Source: Sphingomonas_D zeicaulis
GTDB taxonomy: Bacteria > Pseudomonadota > Alphaproteobacteria > Sphingomonadales > Sphingomonadaceae
Reading direction: 5' to 3'
Assembly (NCBI RefSeq): GCF_050433225.1
Contig: NZ_JBNPXQ010000008.1
Coordinates: 1-64,000, forward strand
Length of the DNA: 64,000 nt
A program made the translations under genes and the position numbers. The notes under the pieces were generated by a model. That model saw only the letters and a list, made by a program, of their open reading frames with translations, was not told where the DNA came from and did not search any database. Numbering within the stretch: the stretch's first letter is position 1; each line of letters begins with the position of its first letter. Below are positions 24,863 through 34,362 of this stretch, in pieces.

Positions 24863-26590
24863 ATGCGTGCTCCCAGCCCGAATGCGCCTTTGCCGGCGAA
24901 GGATGTTATTGTGCCCGCCGTTTCGGAGGCTGGCGTGGTCATGCTGTTGGGGCCGGATAGGATCGAGGCTTGGCTTGAAGCGCTGCCAATCCCGGCTGCG
25001 GTGGTCGAACTCGCCGAGGGGCGCCTCTCCGAGGCGGCGTCCAACGCGCTGTTTCGGGGTGTCAGCGAGGGCGGGCGCGGATCGCTTTTCGATCCGGCGC
25101 GGCTCGGCGATCGCGTGCGCGCCTTCCTGGACTCGTCCGATCCGATCAGCCAGTTCGGCTGGCTCGACGATCGCGGTACCGATCGCCGCCATTATCGCGT
25201 GCGGTTCGCGCGGCTGGTCGATGGCGGCAGGGCCGATGTCCCGCCCGCATTGGTTTCGCTGGTCGATCGCACCATCGAGGCGGAAACCGCGGTCCATCGA
25301 CGCGGCGACATGATGCGCGATAAGCTGACCGGACTGCTCAACCGCGCCGGTTTCGCCGAAGCCGTGTCGCTGCTCCAGCGTGAGGACCGCGCCGGCGACC
25401 TTGCGGTGCTGGTGGTTGATCTCAGCCGGTTCAGTCGCATCAATGTCTGCATGGGCGCCGATATCGGCGACGCGCTGATCGTCATGGTCGGCAAGCGACT
25501 GCGCGGCGCATTGCGCGCCTATGATCAACTCGCGCGGATCGGCGGCGACGAGTTCGCGATCCTGCTCCACCTCATCGACGGCCCGGGCGACGCCTTGCAC
25601 GTCGCCCGACGCATCGAGGAGATCCTCGCCGAGCCGTTCAGCCTCTCCGACTTCGAGATTCGCGTCGATTGCGCCATCGGCGTCGCGATCTCGACCGAAT
25701 CTAATGAGGAGGATGAGGATATCGTCCGCCATGCGCAATTCGCCCTGCGCCGGGCCAAGGAAACGGGGCGCGTCGAGGTCTACCTGAACCGCGCCTTCAC
25801 CGAAGCGCGGCGGCGCTTCAGCATCGAGACCGAACTGCGCCGCGCGATCGAGAATGACAAACTGCACCTCGCCTTCCAGCCGATCGTCGGCCTGAACGAG
25901 GATCGGCTGGTCGGTTTCGAGGCACTCGCGCGTTGGCGCACCGAGGCGGGGGAGGACATCCCGCCGAGCGATTTCATTCCAGTGGCCGAGGAATCAGGGC
26001 TTATCATTCCGCTTGGGCGCTGGGCGCTCGAGGCGGCCGGCCGCACGCTCGCCCGGTGGGAGGCGGAAGCCGGGCGGGTGTTGCCGCTGTCACTCAGCGT
26101 CAATCTCTCCGCGATCCAACTCATCCGTGACGATGTGCCACGCCAGCTTGACGAGGTGTTGCGTCGGCACGGGTTGAGCGGTCACCGCTTCACGCTGGAA
26201 CTGACCGAAAGCGCGGTCGTCGACGATCCCGATCGGGCTGCACGCGTAATGGGCGCGCTGAAGGATCTCGATGCACGGCTGGCGATGGACGATTTCGGCA
26301 CGGGCTATTCCAACCTCGCCCTGCTGCAGAGCCTGCCCGTCGACGTCCTCAAGATCGATCGCAGCTTCGTGACGACGATGCTGGCCGATCGCGACAAGGT
26401 GGCGATCGTGCGCGCGGTGCTCAGCCTTGCGCATGCGCTGGGGATGGAAACGACCGCGGAAGGCATCGAGACGGTCGAACTGTCGCAGACGCTGGCCGCG
26501 CTCGGCTGCACCTATGGCCAAGGCTTCCTGTACGCACCGCCGCTGGATTCGGCCGCGGCCCTGGACTTCTGGCGCCGCCGCCGGCGCTGA
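24863..26590 (+). CDS. bifunctional diguanylate cyclase/phosphodiesterase (GGDEF-EAL)
   Basis: This 575-residue c-di-GMP enzyme has a PAS-like N-terminal region (about 32-125), a GGDEF domain (about 150-310) and an EAL domain (about 322-570). Both look active. GGDEF is intact (227-231), and an inhibitory RxxD site (RAYD, 218-221) stands five residues before it. EAL is intact (353-355) with the metal and base residues in SVNLSA, ELTES, DDFGTG (476-481), LKIDRSF and TAEGIE. No transmembrane helix is seen, so it is cytosolic. Which activity dominates cannot be told from sequence. It stands between parC and lptB, apparently as its own unit. Confidence 0.93.
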   Translation: MRAPSPNAPLPAKDVIVPAVSEAGVVMLLGPDRIEAWLEALPIPAAVVELAEGRLSEAASNALFRGVSEGGRGSLFDPARLGDRVRAFLDSSDPISQFGWLDDRGTDRRHYRVRFARLVDGGRADVPPALVSLVDRTIEAETAVHRRGDMMRDKLTGLLNRAGFAEAVSLLQREDRAGDLAVLVVDLSRFSRINVCMGADIGDALIVMVGKRLRGALRAYDQLARIGGDEFAILLHLIDGPGDALHVARRIEEILAEPFSLSDFEIRVDCAIGVAISTESNEEDEDIVRHAQFALRRAKETGRVEVYLNRAFTEARRRFSIETELRRAIENDKLHLAFQPIVGLNEDRLVGFEALARWRTEAGEDIPPSDFIPVAEESGLIIPLGRWALEAAGRTLARWEAEAGRVLPLSLSVNLSAIQLIRDDVPRQLDEVLRRHGLSGHRFTLELTESAVVDDPDRAARVMGALKDLDARLAMDDFGTGYSNLALLQSLPVDVLKIDRSFVTTMLADRDKVAIVRAVLSLAHALGMETTAEGIETVELSQTLAALGCTYGQGFLYAPPLDSAAALDFWRRRRR

Positions 26591-26703
26591 TTCGCATCCG
26601 CGCATGTGCGGCGTACCGGCGTTGCATGCATAAATCCTGCCAAACCCGGTTTGCTTGATCGCCGCGTCGCGATACATGGCGGCAGAGCGTGGAAAGGACT
26701 GCC

Positions 26704-27483
26704 ATGAACGATGTCGTCACGATGGAGCCGCCGATCGCGCCGCCGGTGCCCGACATGGTTGCGCGCGGACTTTCGGTCGTCTCGATCGCCAAATCCTATG
26801 AAAAGCGCACGGTGCTGGCCGATGTGTCGCTGTCGGTCGCGCGCGGCGAGGTGGTCGGTCTGCTCGGCCCTAACGGCGCGGGCAAGACGACCTGCTTCTA
26901 TTCGATCATGGGCCTGGTGCGCCCCGATGCCGGCCGCATCATGCTGGATGGGGACGATATCACCGGCCTGCCGATGTATCGTCGCGCGATTCTGGGCCTG
27001 GGCTATCTGCCGCAGGAAACCTCGATCTTCCGCGGCATGAGCGTCGCGCAGAACATCTCGGCGGTGCTCGAACTGGCCGAGCCCGACAGGACGGCGCGCG
27101 CCGCGCGGCTGGAAACCTTGCTCGAGGAGTTCGGCCTCACCCGCCTGCGCGACTCGCCGGCGATGGCGCTGTCGGGGGGGGAGCGGCGGCGTTGCGAAAT
27201 TGCGCGCGCGCTGGCGGCCGACCCATCCATCATGCTGCTCGACGAGCCGTTCGCCGGCATCGATCCGCTGTCGATCGCCGACATTCGCGATCTCATCAAG
27301 GAATTGAAGAAGCGCGACATCGGCGTGCTGATCACCGATCACAACGTCCGCGAAACGCTGGATATCGTCGATCGCGCCTGCATCATCTATGATGGCCGGG
27401 TGCTGTTCGCCGGCAGCCCGCGCGATCTCGTTGCCGATCCGAACGTGCGCCGGCTTTATCTCGGCGAGGGCTTCGAACTCTAG
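26704..27483 (+). CDS. lptB: LPS export ABC transporter ATP-binding protein LptB
   Basis: This 259-residue ATPase powers the LptBFG complex that pulls lipopolysaccharide from the inner membrane toward the LptA bridge. Walker A is GPNGAGKTT, the signature is LSGGERRR and Walker B is IMLLDEPFAG; the switch His is in LITDHNVRE. The Q-loop segment YLPQETSIFRGMSV is typical of LptB. GGAAAGGA lies upstream of the ATG at 26704, favouring it over an in-frame GTG at 26689. rpoN follows after 11 bases. The lptB-rpoN order is conserved in many Proteobacteria; lptA and lptC are outside this window. Confidence 0.96.
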   Translation: MNDVVTMEPPIAPPVPDMVARGLSVVSIAKSYEKRTVLADVSLSVARGEVVGLLGPNGAGKTTCFYSIMGLVRPDAGRIMLDGDDITGLPMYRRAILGLGYLPQETSIFRGMSVAQNISAVLELAEPDRTARAARLETLLEEFGLTRLRDSPAMALSGGERRRCEIARALAADPSIMLLDEPFAGIDPLSIADIRDLIKELKKRDIGVLITDHNVRETLDIVDRACIIYDGRVLFAGSPRDLVADPNVRRLYLGEGFEL

Positions 27484-27494
27484 GAACCACTCCG

Positions 27495-29069
27495 ATGGCG
27501 CTCGGACCTCGCCTCGATCTCAGGCAGAGCCAGTCGCTGGTGATGACGCCGCAGTTGCAGCAGGCGATTCGCCTGCTGACGCTGTCCAACCTCGAGATCG
27601 AAAGCTTCATCGCCGAGGAAATCGAAAAGAACCCGCTGCTGGAGTCCGGCGGCGGGGGCGATGACGAGCGCGGGGCCGACCGTGGCGGCGGCGATAATGG
27701 TGATGGCGATTTTGGCGATTCGGGCGAGTCCGACGGGTTCGACGCGCCCGATCCCGTCACGGCCGATCGGCTGATCGCCGGCGGCGATGCCGGCAATGAT
27801 AATCCGCTCGACGTGGACTATGCCGTCGAGACCTTCCACCATGACAGCGCGATCGACAGCATGGTTGACCGCCCGATGGCCGATGGCCCGGGCATGGATG
27901 GCGGGCTCGGTCTCGATGGCGTCGGCGGCGGTGCTGCCATGCCGGAGGATGGGCCGGACTTCGATGCCATGGCGGCGGATGCGCCGTCGCTCCACGATCA
28001 CCTGCTGGCGCAGGCGGGCGCGGAGCTTTCGGGGCTCGGCCTGCTGATCGGCGAACAGATCATCGATCAGATCGACGAGGCCGGCTATCTTGCCGCGCCG
28101 CTCGCTGAGATCGCCGACCGACTGGGCGTGTCGATGGCGGAGGCCGAAGCTGTGCTGGCGGTCATCCAGGGTTTCGATCCCACCGGCGTCGGCGCGCGCT
28201 CGCTCGCCGAATGCATCGCGCTGCAGGCGCGCGAGGCCGATCGCTATGATCCGGCGATGGCGCGGCTGATCGACAATCTCGACATGCTTGCGCAGGGCAA
28301 GATCGCCCAGCTGCGCCGGATGACCGGCGTCGACGAGGAAGACATGGCGGACATGATCCGCGAATTGCGTGGCTATGATCCCAAGCCTGGGCTGCGCTTC
28401 GGCGGCGAACGCGCGCAGGTGGTCGTGCCGGATCTGTTCGTCGCGCGCCGCCCCGGCGGCTGGGCGGTGGAGATCAATGCGGCGACTCTGCCGCGGCTGC
28501 TCGTCAACCGCAGCTATTATGTCGAGCTTTCGTCGGGCAAGCAGGATCGCGACTCGCGCGCGTGGCTGGCGGACAAGCTGGCGAGCGCGAACTGGCTGGT
28601 GAAGGCGCTCGATCAGCGCCAGCGCACGATCATCAAGGTGGCGACCGAACTGGTCACCCATCAGGAGGCCTTTTTCCTGAGGGGCGTCGCGCATCTGAAG
28701 CCGCTGACCCTGAAGACGATCGCCGATGCCATCGGCATGCACGAATCGACCGTCAGCCGCGTCACCAGCAACAAATATCTGAGCTGCGCGCGCGGGCTGT
28801 TCGAGCTGAAATATTTCTTCACCAGCGCGATCCAGGCGGCCGATGGCGGCGATGCGGTGTCGGCGGAGGCGGTGAAGAGCCAGATCAAGGCGCTGATCAC
28901 CGCGGAGGATCCAGCCAAGATCCTGTCGGACGATACGCTGGTCGATCTGCTGCGCGCCAAGGGCTTCGACATCGCGCGGCGCACCGTCGCCAAGTATCGC
29001 GAGGCGATGGGCATCGGTTCTTCGGTGCAGCGCCGGCGCCAGAAGGCGCTGGGTTCGCGGGCCGCCTGA
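27495..29069 (+). CDS. rpoN: RNA polymerase sigma-54 factor
   Basis: The 524-residue sigma-54 directs RNA polymerase to -24/-12 promoters that need AAA+ activators, often for nitrogen, motility or stress genes. Region I at the N terminus is glutamine- and leucine-rich (LVMTPQLQQAIRLLTLSNLE). A long acidic, glycine-rich region II (about 50-150) follows, then the core-binding and helix-turn-helix domains (HESTVSRVTSNKYL). The diagnostic RpoN box ARRTVAKYRE sits at about 494-503. It begins 11 bases after lptB, so cotranscription is likely. Confidence 0.97.
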   Translation: MALGPRLDLRQSQSLVMTPQLQQAIRLLTLSNLEIESFIAEEIEKNPLLESGGGGDDERGADRGGGDNGDGDFGDSGESDGFDAPDPVTADRLIAGGDAGNDNPLDVDYAVETFHHDSAIDSMVDRPMADGPGMDGGLGLDGVGGGAAMPEDGPDFDAMAADAPSLHDHLLAQAGAELSGLGLLIGEQIIDQIDEAGYLAAPLAEIADRLGVSMAEAEAVLAVIQGFDPTGVGARSLAECIALQAREADRYDPAMARLIDNLDMLAQGKIAQLRRMTGVDEEDMADMIRELRGYDPKPGLRFGGERAQVVVPDLFVARRPGGWAVEINAATLPRLLVNRSYYVELSSGKQDRDSRAWLADKLASANWLVKALDQRQRTIIKVATELVTHQEAFFLRGVAHLKPLTLKTIADAIGMHESTVSRVTSNKYLSCARGLFELKYFFTSAIQAADGGDAVSAEAVKSQIKALITAEDPAKILSDDTLVDLLRAKGFDIARRTVAKYREAMGIGSSVQRRRQKALGSRAA

Positions 29070-29245
29070 GGGGTGTGCAGATTCAGCGCCTTCGGCCTTG
29101 AAGAATCGCTGATCCGCTGCTAGGTGCGCCGCTTCCGCCGCGGATGCCCTGCTTCGCGGCACCAAATTTGCACGCATAGCGATCGTGTCGTCCGGCCCTT
29201 CGGGTGGATGTTGCGGCGCCACGAGAGACTGGAGACTGACGGTTT

Positions 29246-29452
29246 ATGCAAATCATCGTTCGCGACAATAACGTCGACCAGGCGCTGCGCGCCCTGAAGA
29301 AGAAGCTGCAGCGTGAGGGCGTCTATCGCGAGATGAAGCTCCGTCGCCACTACGAGAAGCCCTCGGAAAAGCGCGCCCGTGAGCGTGCGGCGGCGATCCG
29401 CCGCGCGCGCAAGCTGGAGCGCAAGCGCGCCGAGCGCGACGGCGTCAAGTAA
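29246..29452 (+). CDS. rpsU: 30S ribosomal protein S21
   Basis: The 68-residue, very basic protein matches S21 throughout (MQIIVRDNNVDQAL, KLQREGVYREMKLRRHYEKP, then an Arg/Lys-rich tail). S21 joins the small subunit late, near the anti-Shine-Dalgarno end of 16S rRNA, and aids initiation. A strong terminator follows after eight bases, so it is the last or only gene of its transcript. The 176-bp gap upstream presumably holds its promoter. Confidence 0.97.
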   Translation: MQIIVRDNNVDQALRALKKKLQREGVYREMKLRRHYEKPSEKRARERAAAIRRARKLERKRAERDGVK

Positions 29453-29459
29453 GATGCCC

Positions 29460-29490
29460 ATCGGGCCGCTTCGGCGGCCCGATTGCTTTT
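29460..29490 (+). terminator. rpsU terminator
   Basis: A perfect 10-bp stem (ATCGGGCCGC / GCGGCCCGAT) capped by a TTCG tetraloop is followed by TGCTTTT, eight bases after the rpsU stop. Confidence 0.9.
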
Positions 29491-29540
29491 CGCCGGTGAT
29501 TCTCTAGACCGGCGCGGTCCACTGCCCGCGAGGTTGCTTC

Positions 29541-30149
29541 ATGTCGTCCGTCACCGCCGTTCCGCTCCGTCCGATCACCAAGGGTTCGCTGACGAAGCTG
29601 TGGGTCGGTGTGGCGGCGCTGGTGCTGGCCGCGGGTGGCCTCGCCTATGTGGGCACGACCGCCTACGCGCCGAGCGAAACCGGCACGCCGGAGCAGTTCC
29701 TCGCGTGGAACGCCGGTCAGGACGGCGTGGTGACCACCGCCTCGGGCCTGCAGTACAAGATCCTCAAGCCCGGCAGTGGCCCGACGCCGACCGACGAGGA
29801 TGTCGTCACCATCGCCTATAAAGGCTCGCTGCGTGACGGCACCGTCTTCGATCAGGCGCCGAGCATCCAGCTTCCCGTCGCGCAGATGGTACCGGGCTTC
29901 TCCGAAGCGCTGAAGCTGATGCCGCGCGGTTCGAAATTCCAGCTCTGGCTGCCGCCGAAGCTCGGCTATGGCGAACAGTCGCCGTCGCCGCAGATCCCGG
30001 CCAACTCGGTCCTCGTCTTCGAGGTCGACATGCTCCAGTTCGCCAGCATCGCCGAACTGCGCCAGCAGATGATGATGGGCGGCGCCGGTGGCGCCGGCGG
30101 CGCGCCCGACATGGGCGGCGCCGGCATGGATCCGCACGCGGGGCAGTAA
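29541..30149 (+). CDS. FKBP-type peptidyl-prolyl isomerase, membrane-anchored
   Basis: This 202-residue protein has a short cytosolic N terminus, one transmembrane segment (about residues 20-42) and an FKBP domain (about 65-165) that should face the periplasm and speed cis-trans proline isomerisation during protein folding. Typical FKBP strands are visible: SGLQYKILKPGSG, YKGSLRDGTVFDQ, VPGFSEALKLMPRGSKFQLWLPPKLGYG and VLVFEVDML. The C-terminal tail is Gly/Met-rich (after residue 170) and low-complexity. It lies 88 bp after rpsU, beyond the terminator, and is likely its own unit. Confidence 0.93.
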   Translation: MSSVTAVPLRPITKGSLTKLWVGVAALVLAAGGLAYVGTTAYAPSETGTPEQFLAWNAGQDGVVTTASGLQYKILKPGSGPTPTDEDVVTIAYKGSLRDGTVFDQAPSIQLPVAQMVPGFSEALKLMPRGSKFQLWLPPKLGYGEQSPSPQIPANSVLVFEVDMLQFASIAELRQQMMMGGAGGAGGAPDMGGAGMDPHAGQ

Positions 30150-30164
30150 GCCCCGCGGCATCCG

Positions 30165-30240
30165 CCACACTCCCCCTCCGTTCGCCCCCAGCGAAGTCGA
30201 GGGGTGGTTCGAGCGCAGCCGAGAATCGAGACCCCCCCCG
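30165..30240. repeat. intergenic repeat-like inverted element
   Basis: Between the FKBP gene and the convergent TIGR02186 gene lies a GC-rich stretch with GTTCG...CGAAGTCGAGG and GGTTCGAGCGCAGCCGAGAATCGAGA units, similar in style to dispersed intergenic elements of sphingomonads. No second copy is obvious in this window, so calling it a repeat is inference from pattern only. It may help end both convergent transcripts. Confidence 0.3.
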
Positions 30241-30259
30241 GGTTTTTGGAAGTGGGGCC

Positions 30260-31020
30260 TCAAACCCGCCGGAACAGCGCTCCCGCCGCCCAGCCCAGCG
30301 CCAGCGACAGCGCCACCGCAACCAGTCCATAGACGAACGACCACCGGTCCGCCGCCTCGGCGACGAAGCGTTCGAACCCCGATTTCCGGATCTCGATCGG
30401 CCGCACCGCGGCGGCCAGCACCTTGCCGTCCTGGATCAGGAAGGTCTCGGCGGTGAAGGTTCCCACCGGCACCCGCGCGGGGATGCGCAGCCGGGCGCGA
30501 TAGAGCACGTCGTCGGTAATCTCGACCTCGCCCACCACCTCGCCGTAAAGGCCCACGCGCTTGTTGAGGTCGACCAGCCCGGCGGCGAAGCGGCGCTGCT
30601 CGTCGGTAGGCCGCGCGCTGGCGGGGGAGAGCTGGAGATTGTCCAGCCCCAGCTCGTAGATCGCGGCGGTGCGCTCATCGACGAGCGCCTTGATCGGGCG
30701 GGATGCGGCGACCGCATAGAAACTGGGGGCGGATCGGAAGCGGGCGCTGTCCGCGTTCATCCAGATGCCGGCGATCTTTTGCTTCTCGCGCACGATTACG
30801 GATTCGGTTGGGCCCTTGAGCACCACAACGATGTCCGCGCGCTTTTCCGGCGCGCGCCCGCCAGGATAGATGATCGCGCCGAACAGCAGCAGTTCGGCGC
30901 CGGTGAAGCTGTAGCGGATCTCCACGTCCCGCTGCGACACGTCCGGCACCAGCCGCGGCTTTTCCTGCGCCATCAGCAGCGGTGCTGCGAGCGCGATCAG
31001 CCCCAGGCCGTGCAGCCGGC

Positions 31021-31027
<7 letters not shown>
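30260..31027 (-). CDS. TIGR02186 family protein (Alph_Pro_TM)
   Basis: The 255-residue protein has an N-terminal signal or anchor, a large periplasmic beta-rich domain (about 25-220) and a C-terminal transmembrane helix (about 230-250), the layout of TIGR02186. The ELLLFGAIIYPGG segment and the VPVGTFTAETFLIQDGKV strand pair are typical. Its function is unknown; the family is almost always next to a TauE/SafE permease. Here its ATG (31025-31027) lies one base upstream of the permease's TGA (31021-31023), the two reading frames overlapping by seven bases, so the pair is translationally coupled. A role in sulfur-oxyanion or other anion export is inferred from that partner. Confidence 0.88.
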
Positions 31028-31935
<908 letters not shown>

Positions 31936-32040
31936 GGCCAGGGTCACGCCTAAACCCAAATGGATGCGGGCGAAAGGCTGCGCGGGCACGCCGTGCTTCC
32001 CATCAATGGGATCGTCGCTTGCCTTCGCCTCAAAACAATA

Positions 32041-32060
32041 TAATGATGATATCATAATTA
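32041..32060. promoter_or_regulatory. 20-bp AT-rich palindrome between divergent operons
   Basis: TAAT-N-ATGATATCAT-N-ATTA is a 20-bp palindrome with a single mismatched pair and a perfect 10-bp core (32046-32055). It stands out in GC-rich surroundings, 12 bp before the SPFH gene start and 105 bp before the TauE/SafE gene start. It is a likely operator for one or both transcription units. The ribbon-helix-helix gene of the SPFH operon encodes one possible binding protein. Confidence 0.5.
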
Positions 32061-32072
32061 TGGAGGATGGTG

Positions 32073-32975
32073 ATGACGATCGAATCGCCCCACGGCCCCG
32101 GCTTCAACATCAGTCGAGAACGGCCTGCGCAGACCCGCAATGGCTATCTGATGCTGCTGCTCCTGCTCGTCCTGCTGGTGGCGGTGTTGTTCGGCTTCGT
32201 CGCTGCGGCGCTGAACGCGCTCCTCGGGGTGGTGGTAATGGTGGTCGCGGTGCTGCTGCTCGCGCTCATCGCACCGGGTTTCTTCATGCTGCAGCCCAAC
32301 CAGGCGGTGGCGATCACCCTGTTCGGCGACTATCGCGGCACCGACCGTGCCACCGGGCTGCGCTGGACTTGGCCGTGGATGGGCAAGCGCAAGATCTCTG
32401 CGCGCGCCAACAACCTCGTGTCGGACAAGCTCAAGGTCAACGACCTGCGCGGCAACCCCATAGAGATCGCCGCGCAAGTGGTGTGGCGCGTGACCGACAG
32501 CGCGCAGGCGCTGTTCGACGTCGATGATTATCGTGAGTTCGTCGAGGTGCAGATCGAGGCCGCGGTGCGCACGATCGGCTCGCGCTACGCCTATGACGAT
32601 ATCGCCCAGGCCGAGGTCACCTTGCGCGGCAATCATGAGGTGGTGAACAGCGAGTTGCGCGTCGAGCTGATCGACCGGCTGAAGGTGGCGGGCATCACCA
32701 TCGACGAATGCGGGCTGACTCACCTCGCTTACGCGCAGGAGATTGCGGGCGCGATGCTGCGGCGCCAGCAGGCGGATGCGGTGATCGCGGCGCGGCAGAA
32801 GCTGGTCGAAGGCGCTGTCGGCATGGTCGAACTTGCGCTGGAGCAGCTCTCGGCGAAGAATGTCGTCGAACTGGACGACGAGCGGCGCGCGGCGATGGTC
32901 TCCAACCTGATGGTTGTGCTGTGCTCGGAGCGCGACACCCAGCCGGTGGTCAACGCCGGGTCGCTCTATCAGTAA
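32073..32975 (+). CDS. SPFH/band-7 domain protein
   Basis: This 300-residue protein has two adjacent transmembrane segments (about residues 26-48 and 50-72) and an SPFH domain (about 75-240: GFFMLQPNQAVAITLFGDYRGT, QVVWRVTDSAQALFDVDDYREFV). A short helical tail follows with the RRQQADAVIAARQKLVEGAV motif seen in YbbK- and YqiK-like proteins. SPFH proteins assemble ring scaffolds in the inner membrane. GGAGG at 32062-32066 points to the ATG at 32073 and not the ATG at 32067, which it abuts. It is followed after nine bases by a ribbon-helix-helix gene and then a small membrane-protein gene, so the three probably form one operon of unknown role. Confidence 0.9.
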   Translation: MTIESPHGPGFNISRERPAQTRNGYLMLLLLLVLLVAVLFGFVAAALNALLGVVVMVVAVLLLALIAPGFFMLQPNQAVAITLFGDYRGTDRATGLRWTWPWMGKRKISARANNLVSDKLKVNDLRGNPIEIAAQVVWRVTDSAQALFDVDDYREFVEVQIEAAVRTIGSRYAYDDIAQAEVTLRGNHEVVNSELRVELIDRLKVAGITIDECGLTHLAYAQEIAGAMLRRQQADAVIAARQKLVEGAVGMVELALEQLSAKNVVELDDERRAAMVSNLMVVLCSERDTQPVVNAGSLYQ

Positions 32976-32984
32976 GGCGCCGGC

Positions 32985-33191
32985 GTGACGGTGCCCCCCA
33001 AGAAAGCGTTCGCGCTGCGGCTCGATCCGGCGCTCCACGCCGCGATCGAGCGCGCGGCGGCGACCGACCTGCGCAGCGTCAATGCCGAGGTGGAGATCCT
33101 GCTGCGCGAGGCGCTGGCGCGCCGCGGCGTGAAGGTCGCCCCACCCGAGCATCGCCCGCGCGGGCGGCCGCCGGCTTCGCGCGATGACTGA
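32985..33191 (+). CDS. ribbon-helix-helix (Arc/HicB-antitoxin-like) DNA-binding protein
   Basis: The 68-residue protein matches Arc-type ribbon-helix-helix proteins. A short beta strand KKAFALRLDP lies near the N terminus, followed by two helices (ALHAAIERAAATDLRSVNAEVEILLREALA) and a basic Pro/Arg tail. Two chains would form the DNA-binding dimer. Such proteins are often labelled antitoxin, but no toxin gene is adjacent. The GTG start (32985) lies nine bases after the SPFH stop. It could regulate its own operon through the palindrome at 32041-32060; that is inference. Confidence 0.82.
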   Translation: MTVPPKKAFALRLDPALHAAIERAAATDLRSVNAEVEILLREALARRGVKVAPPEHRPRGRPPASRDD

Positions 33192-33204
33192 ACGGAGGTT
33201 CGAG

Positions 33205-33453
33205 ATGGACGAATTCGGCAAACCCTGGTTCGCGCCCAAGCGCTTCGGTTACGGCGCCGGCCTGCCGATCGCGACCGCGGGCTGGGTCTTCATCGCGGCG
33301 CATCTGCTGCTCATCGGCCTCGGCATTTTCTTCCTGGTCGGCGTCACGCGCGCGGCGTGGCTGGCGACGATCATCGTCGTTGCGCTGCCGATCTACGCGG
33401 CGAAGACGCGCGGCGGGTGGCGATGGCGTTGGGGTGGGGAAGATCGGGGGTAA
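33205..33453 (+). CDS. small two-helix membrane protein, hypothetical
   Basis: This 82-residue protein has two hydrophobic segments (about 20-40 and 44-66) and a Trp/Arg-rich C terminus. The ATG at 33205 has GGAGG six bases upstream; an upstream ATG at 33184, overlapping the RHH stop, is less likely. No family is recognised. It is the third gene of the SPFH-RHH cluster, and its size and position suggest a membrane partner of the SPFH scaffold. Confidence 0.7.
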   Translation: MDEFGKPWFAPKRFGYGAGLPIATAGWVFIAAHLLLIGLGIFFLVGVTRAAWLATIIVVALPIYAAKTRGGWRWRWGGEDRG

Positions 33454-33504
33454 ACAGGGGAGAATGAGGGGCGAGAAGGGGGTGGTTTTTCGCCCCTTTT
33501 CGCC

Positions 33505-34362
33505 TCACCCCAGCGCCTCGTCCAGCAGCCGCGCCAGCCGCAGCCCGCCACGCTCCACCTGTTTGCGGACCACCGGAATCGCCGCCTCGATCGCTGCGTT
33601 GCTCAGCACCGGCTTGGCATCCGGGGCGGGCAGGCAGGGATCGCCGCCGTAGAGCCCGCCATAGGCGACATCATGCGCGATCTGCCAATTTTCGCGGGAC
33701 CAGTCCTCGGTGCTGCCCGCCGCCACAGCGGCGCGGTCGGCCGGTGCGATGTCCGATATCAACCCGGCTACGCCCGCGGGCGGCGTGGTGATCGCGCGCT
33801 CGGCAAGATAGCCGTCCCAGATGCTGTGCAGGTTGATGCGGCCCTGGGCGATGCCATAATCGGCCTTCACGCGATTGCCCCCGAGATCGCCATGATCGCC
33901 CGCATGCATCGGCTGGTGCAGATCGCCGACGAAATGAACGAGAAAGGCCAGCGCCATCAGCCGCTCGCGCGCCGGCAGGCTCTTGTCGGCCAGCAGCTTG
34001 CGGTTGCGGTCGATCTGGGCCGAGACGCAATTGCCGTCGCGGCAGGGCGCCTTGAGGTCGAACGGCTTGCAGATGTCGATGTTCTGATAGTGCCAGGAAT
34101 AGGCATAGCTGAACCGCTCGCCAAGCATCTTGATGCAGTCCGGCCAGACGCTGGCATCCTCGATCGTGCGCAGCTTGCAGGTGGGCGTCGCGAGATCGGG
34201 CGCGTGGCGCAGCAACTGCCGGATGGCCGCCCGCGTTTCGGGCCGCACCTCGTGCATGGCGATGCCGGCGACCGCCTCATGGCCAAAATCCCACCAGGCC
34301 GATGCCGGCGCTGCGACCAACGCGGACGTCAGCAGCGCGAGGGCGATGCGCAATGCCTTCAT
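33505..34362 (-). CDS. S1/P1 nuclease family protein
   Basis: The 285-residue exported nuclease has a signal peptide cleaved after APASA, so that mature Trp (Trp23) becomes the N terminus. In this family that residue supplies a zinc ligand through its amino group. The trinuclear-zinc ligands are visible in WDFGHE, SVWPD, SWHYQNIDIC, HFVGDLHQPMH and INLHSIWD. Such enzymes cut single-stranded nucleic acid and may remove 3' phosphates, here in the periplasm or outside. I chose the ATG at 34362 because it starts the signal peptide; an upstream in-frame start at 34404 would add 14 residues. It is convergent with the SPFH cluster and divergent from ispG. Confidence 0.93.
   Translation of the reverse strand: MKALRIALALLTSALVAAPASAWWDFGHEAVAGIAMHEVRPETRAAIRQLLRHAPDLATPTCKLRTIEDASVWPDCIKMLGERFSYAYSWHYQNIDICKPFDLKAPCRDGNCVSAQIDRNRKLLADKSLPARERLMALAFLVHFVGDLHQPMHAGDHGDLGGNRVKADYGIAQGRINLHSIWDGYLAERAITTPPAGVAGLISDIAPADRAAVAAGSTEDWSRENWQIAHDVAYGGLYGGDPCLPAPDAKPVLSNAAIEAAIPVVRKQVERGGLRLARLLDEALG

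Noticed and set aside
27480..29222. 580-codon minus-strand frame opposite rpoN
   Set aside because: Antisense shadow with His/Arg/Asp-rich composition; the plus strand encodes full-length sigma-54.
31936..32055. 40-residue N-terminal extension of the TauE/SafE permease
   Set aside because: Hydrophilic, not family-like, and its start would fall inside the AT-rich palindrome.
33184..33190. ATG overlapping the RHH stop as start of the two-TM gene
   Set aside because: GGAGG is placed correctly for the ATG at 33205 instead.
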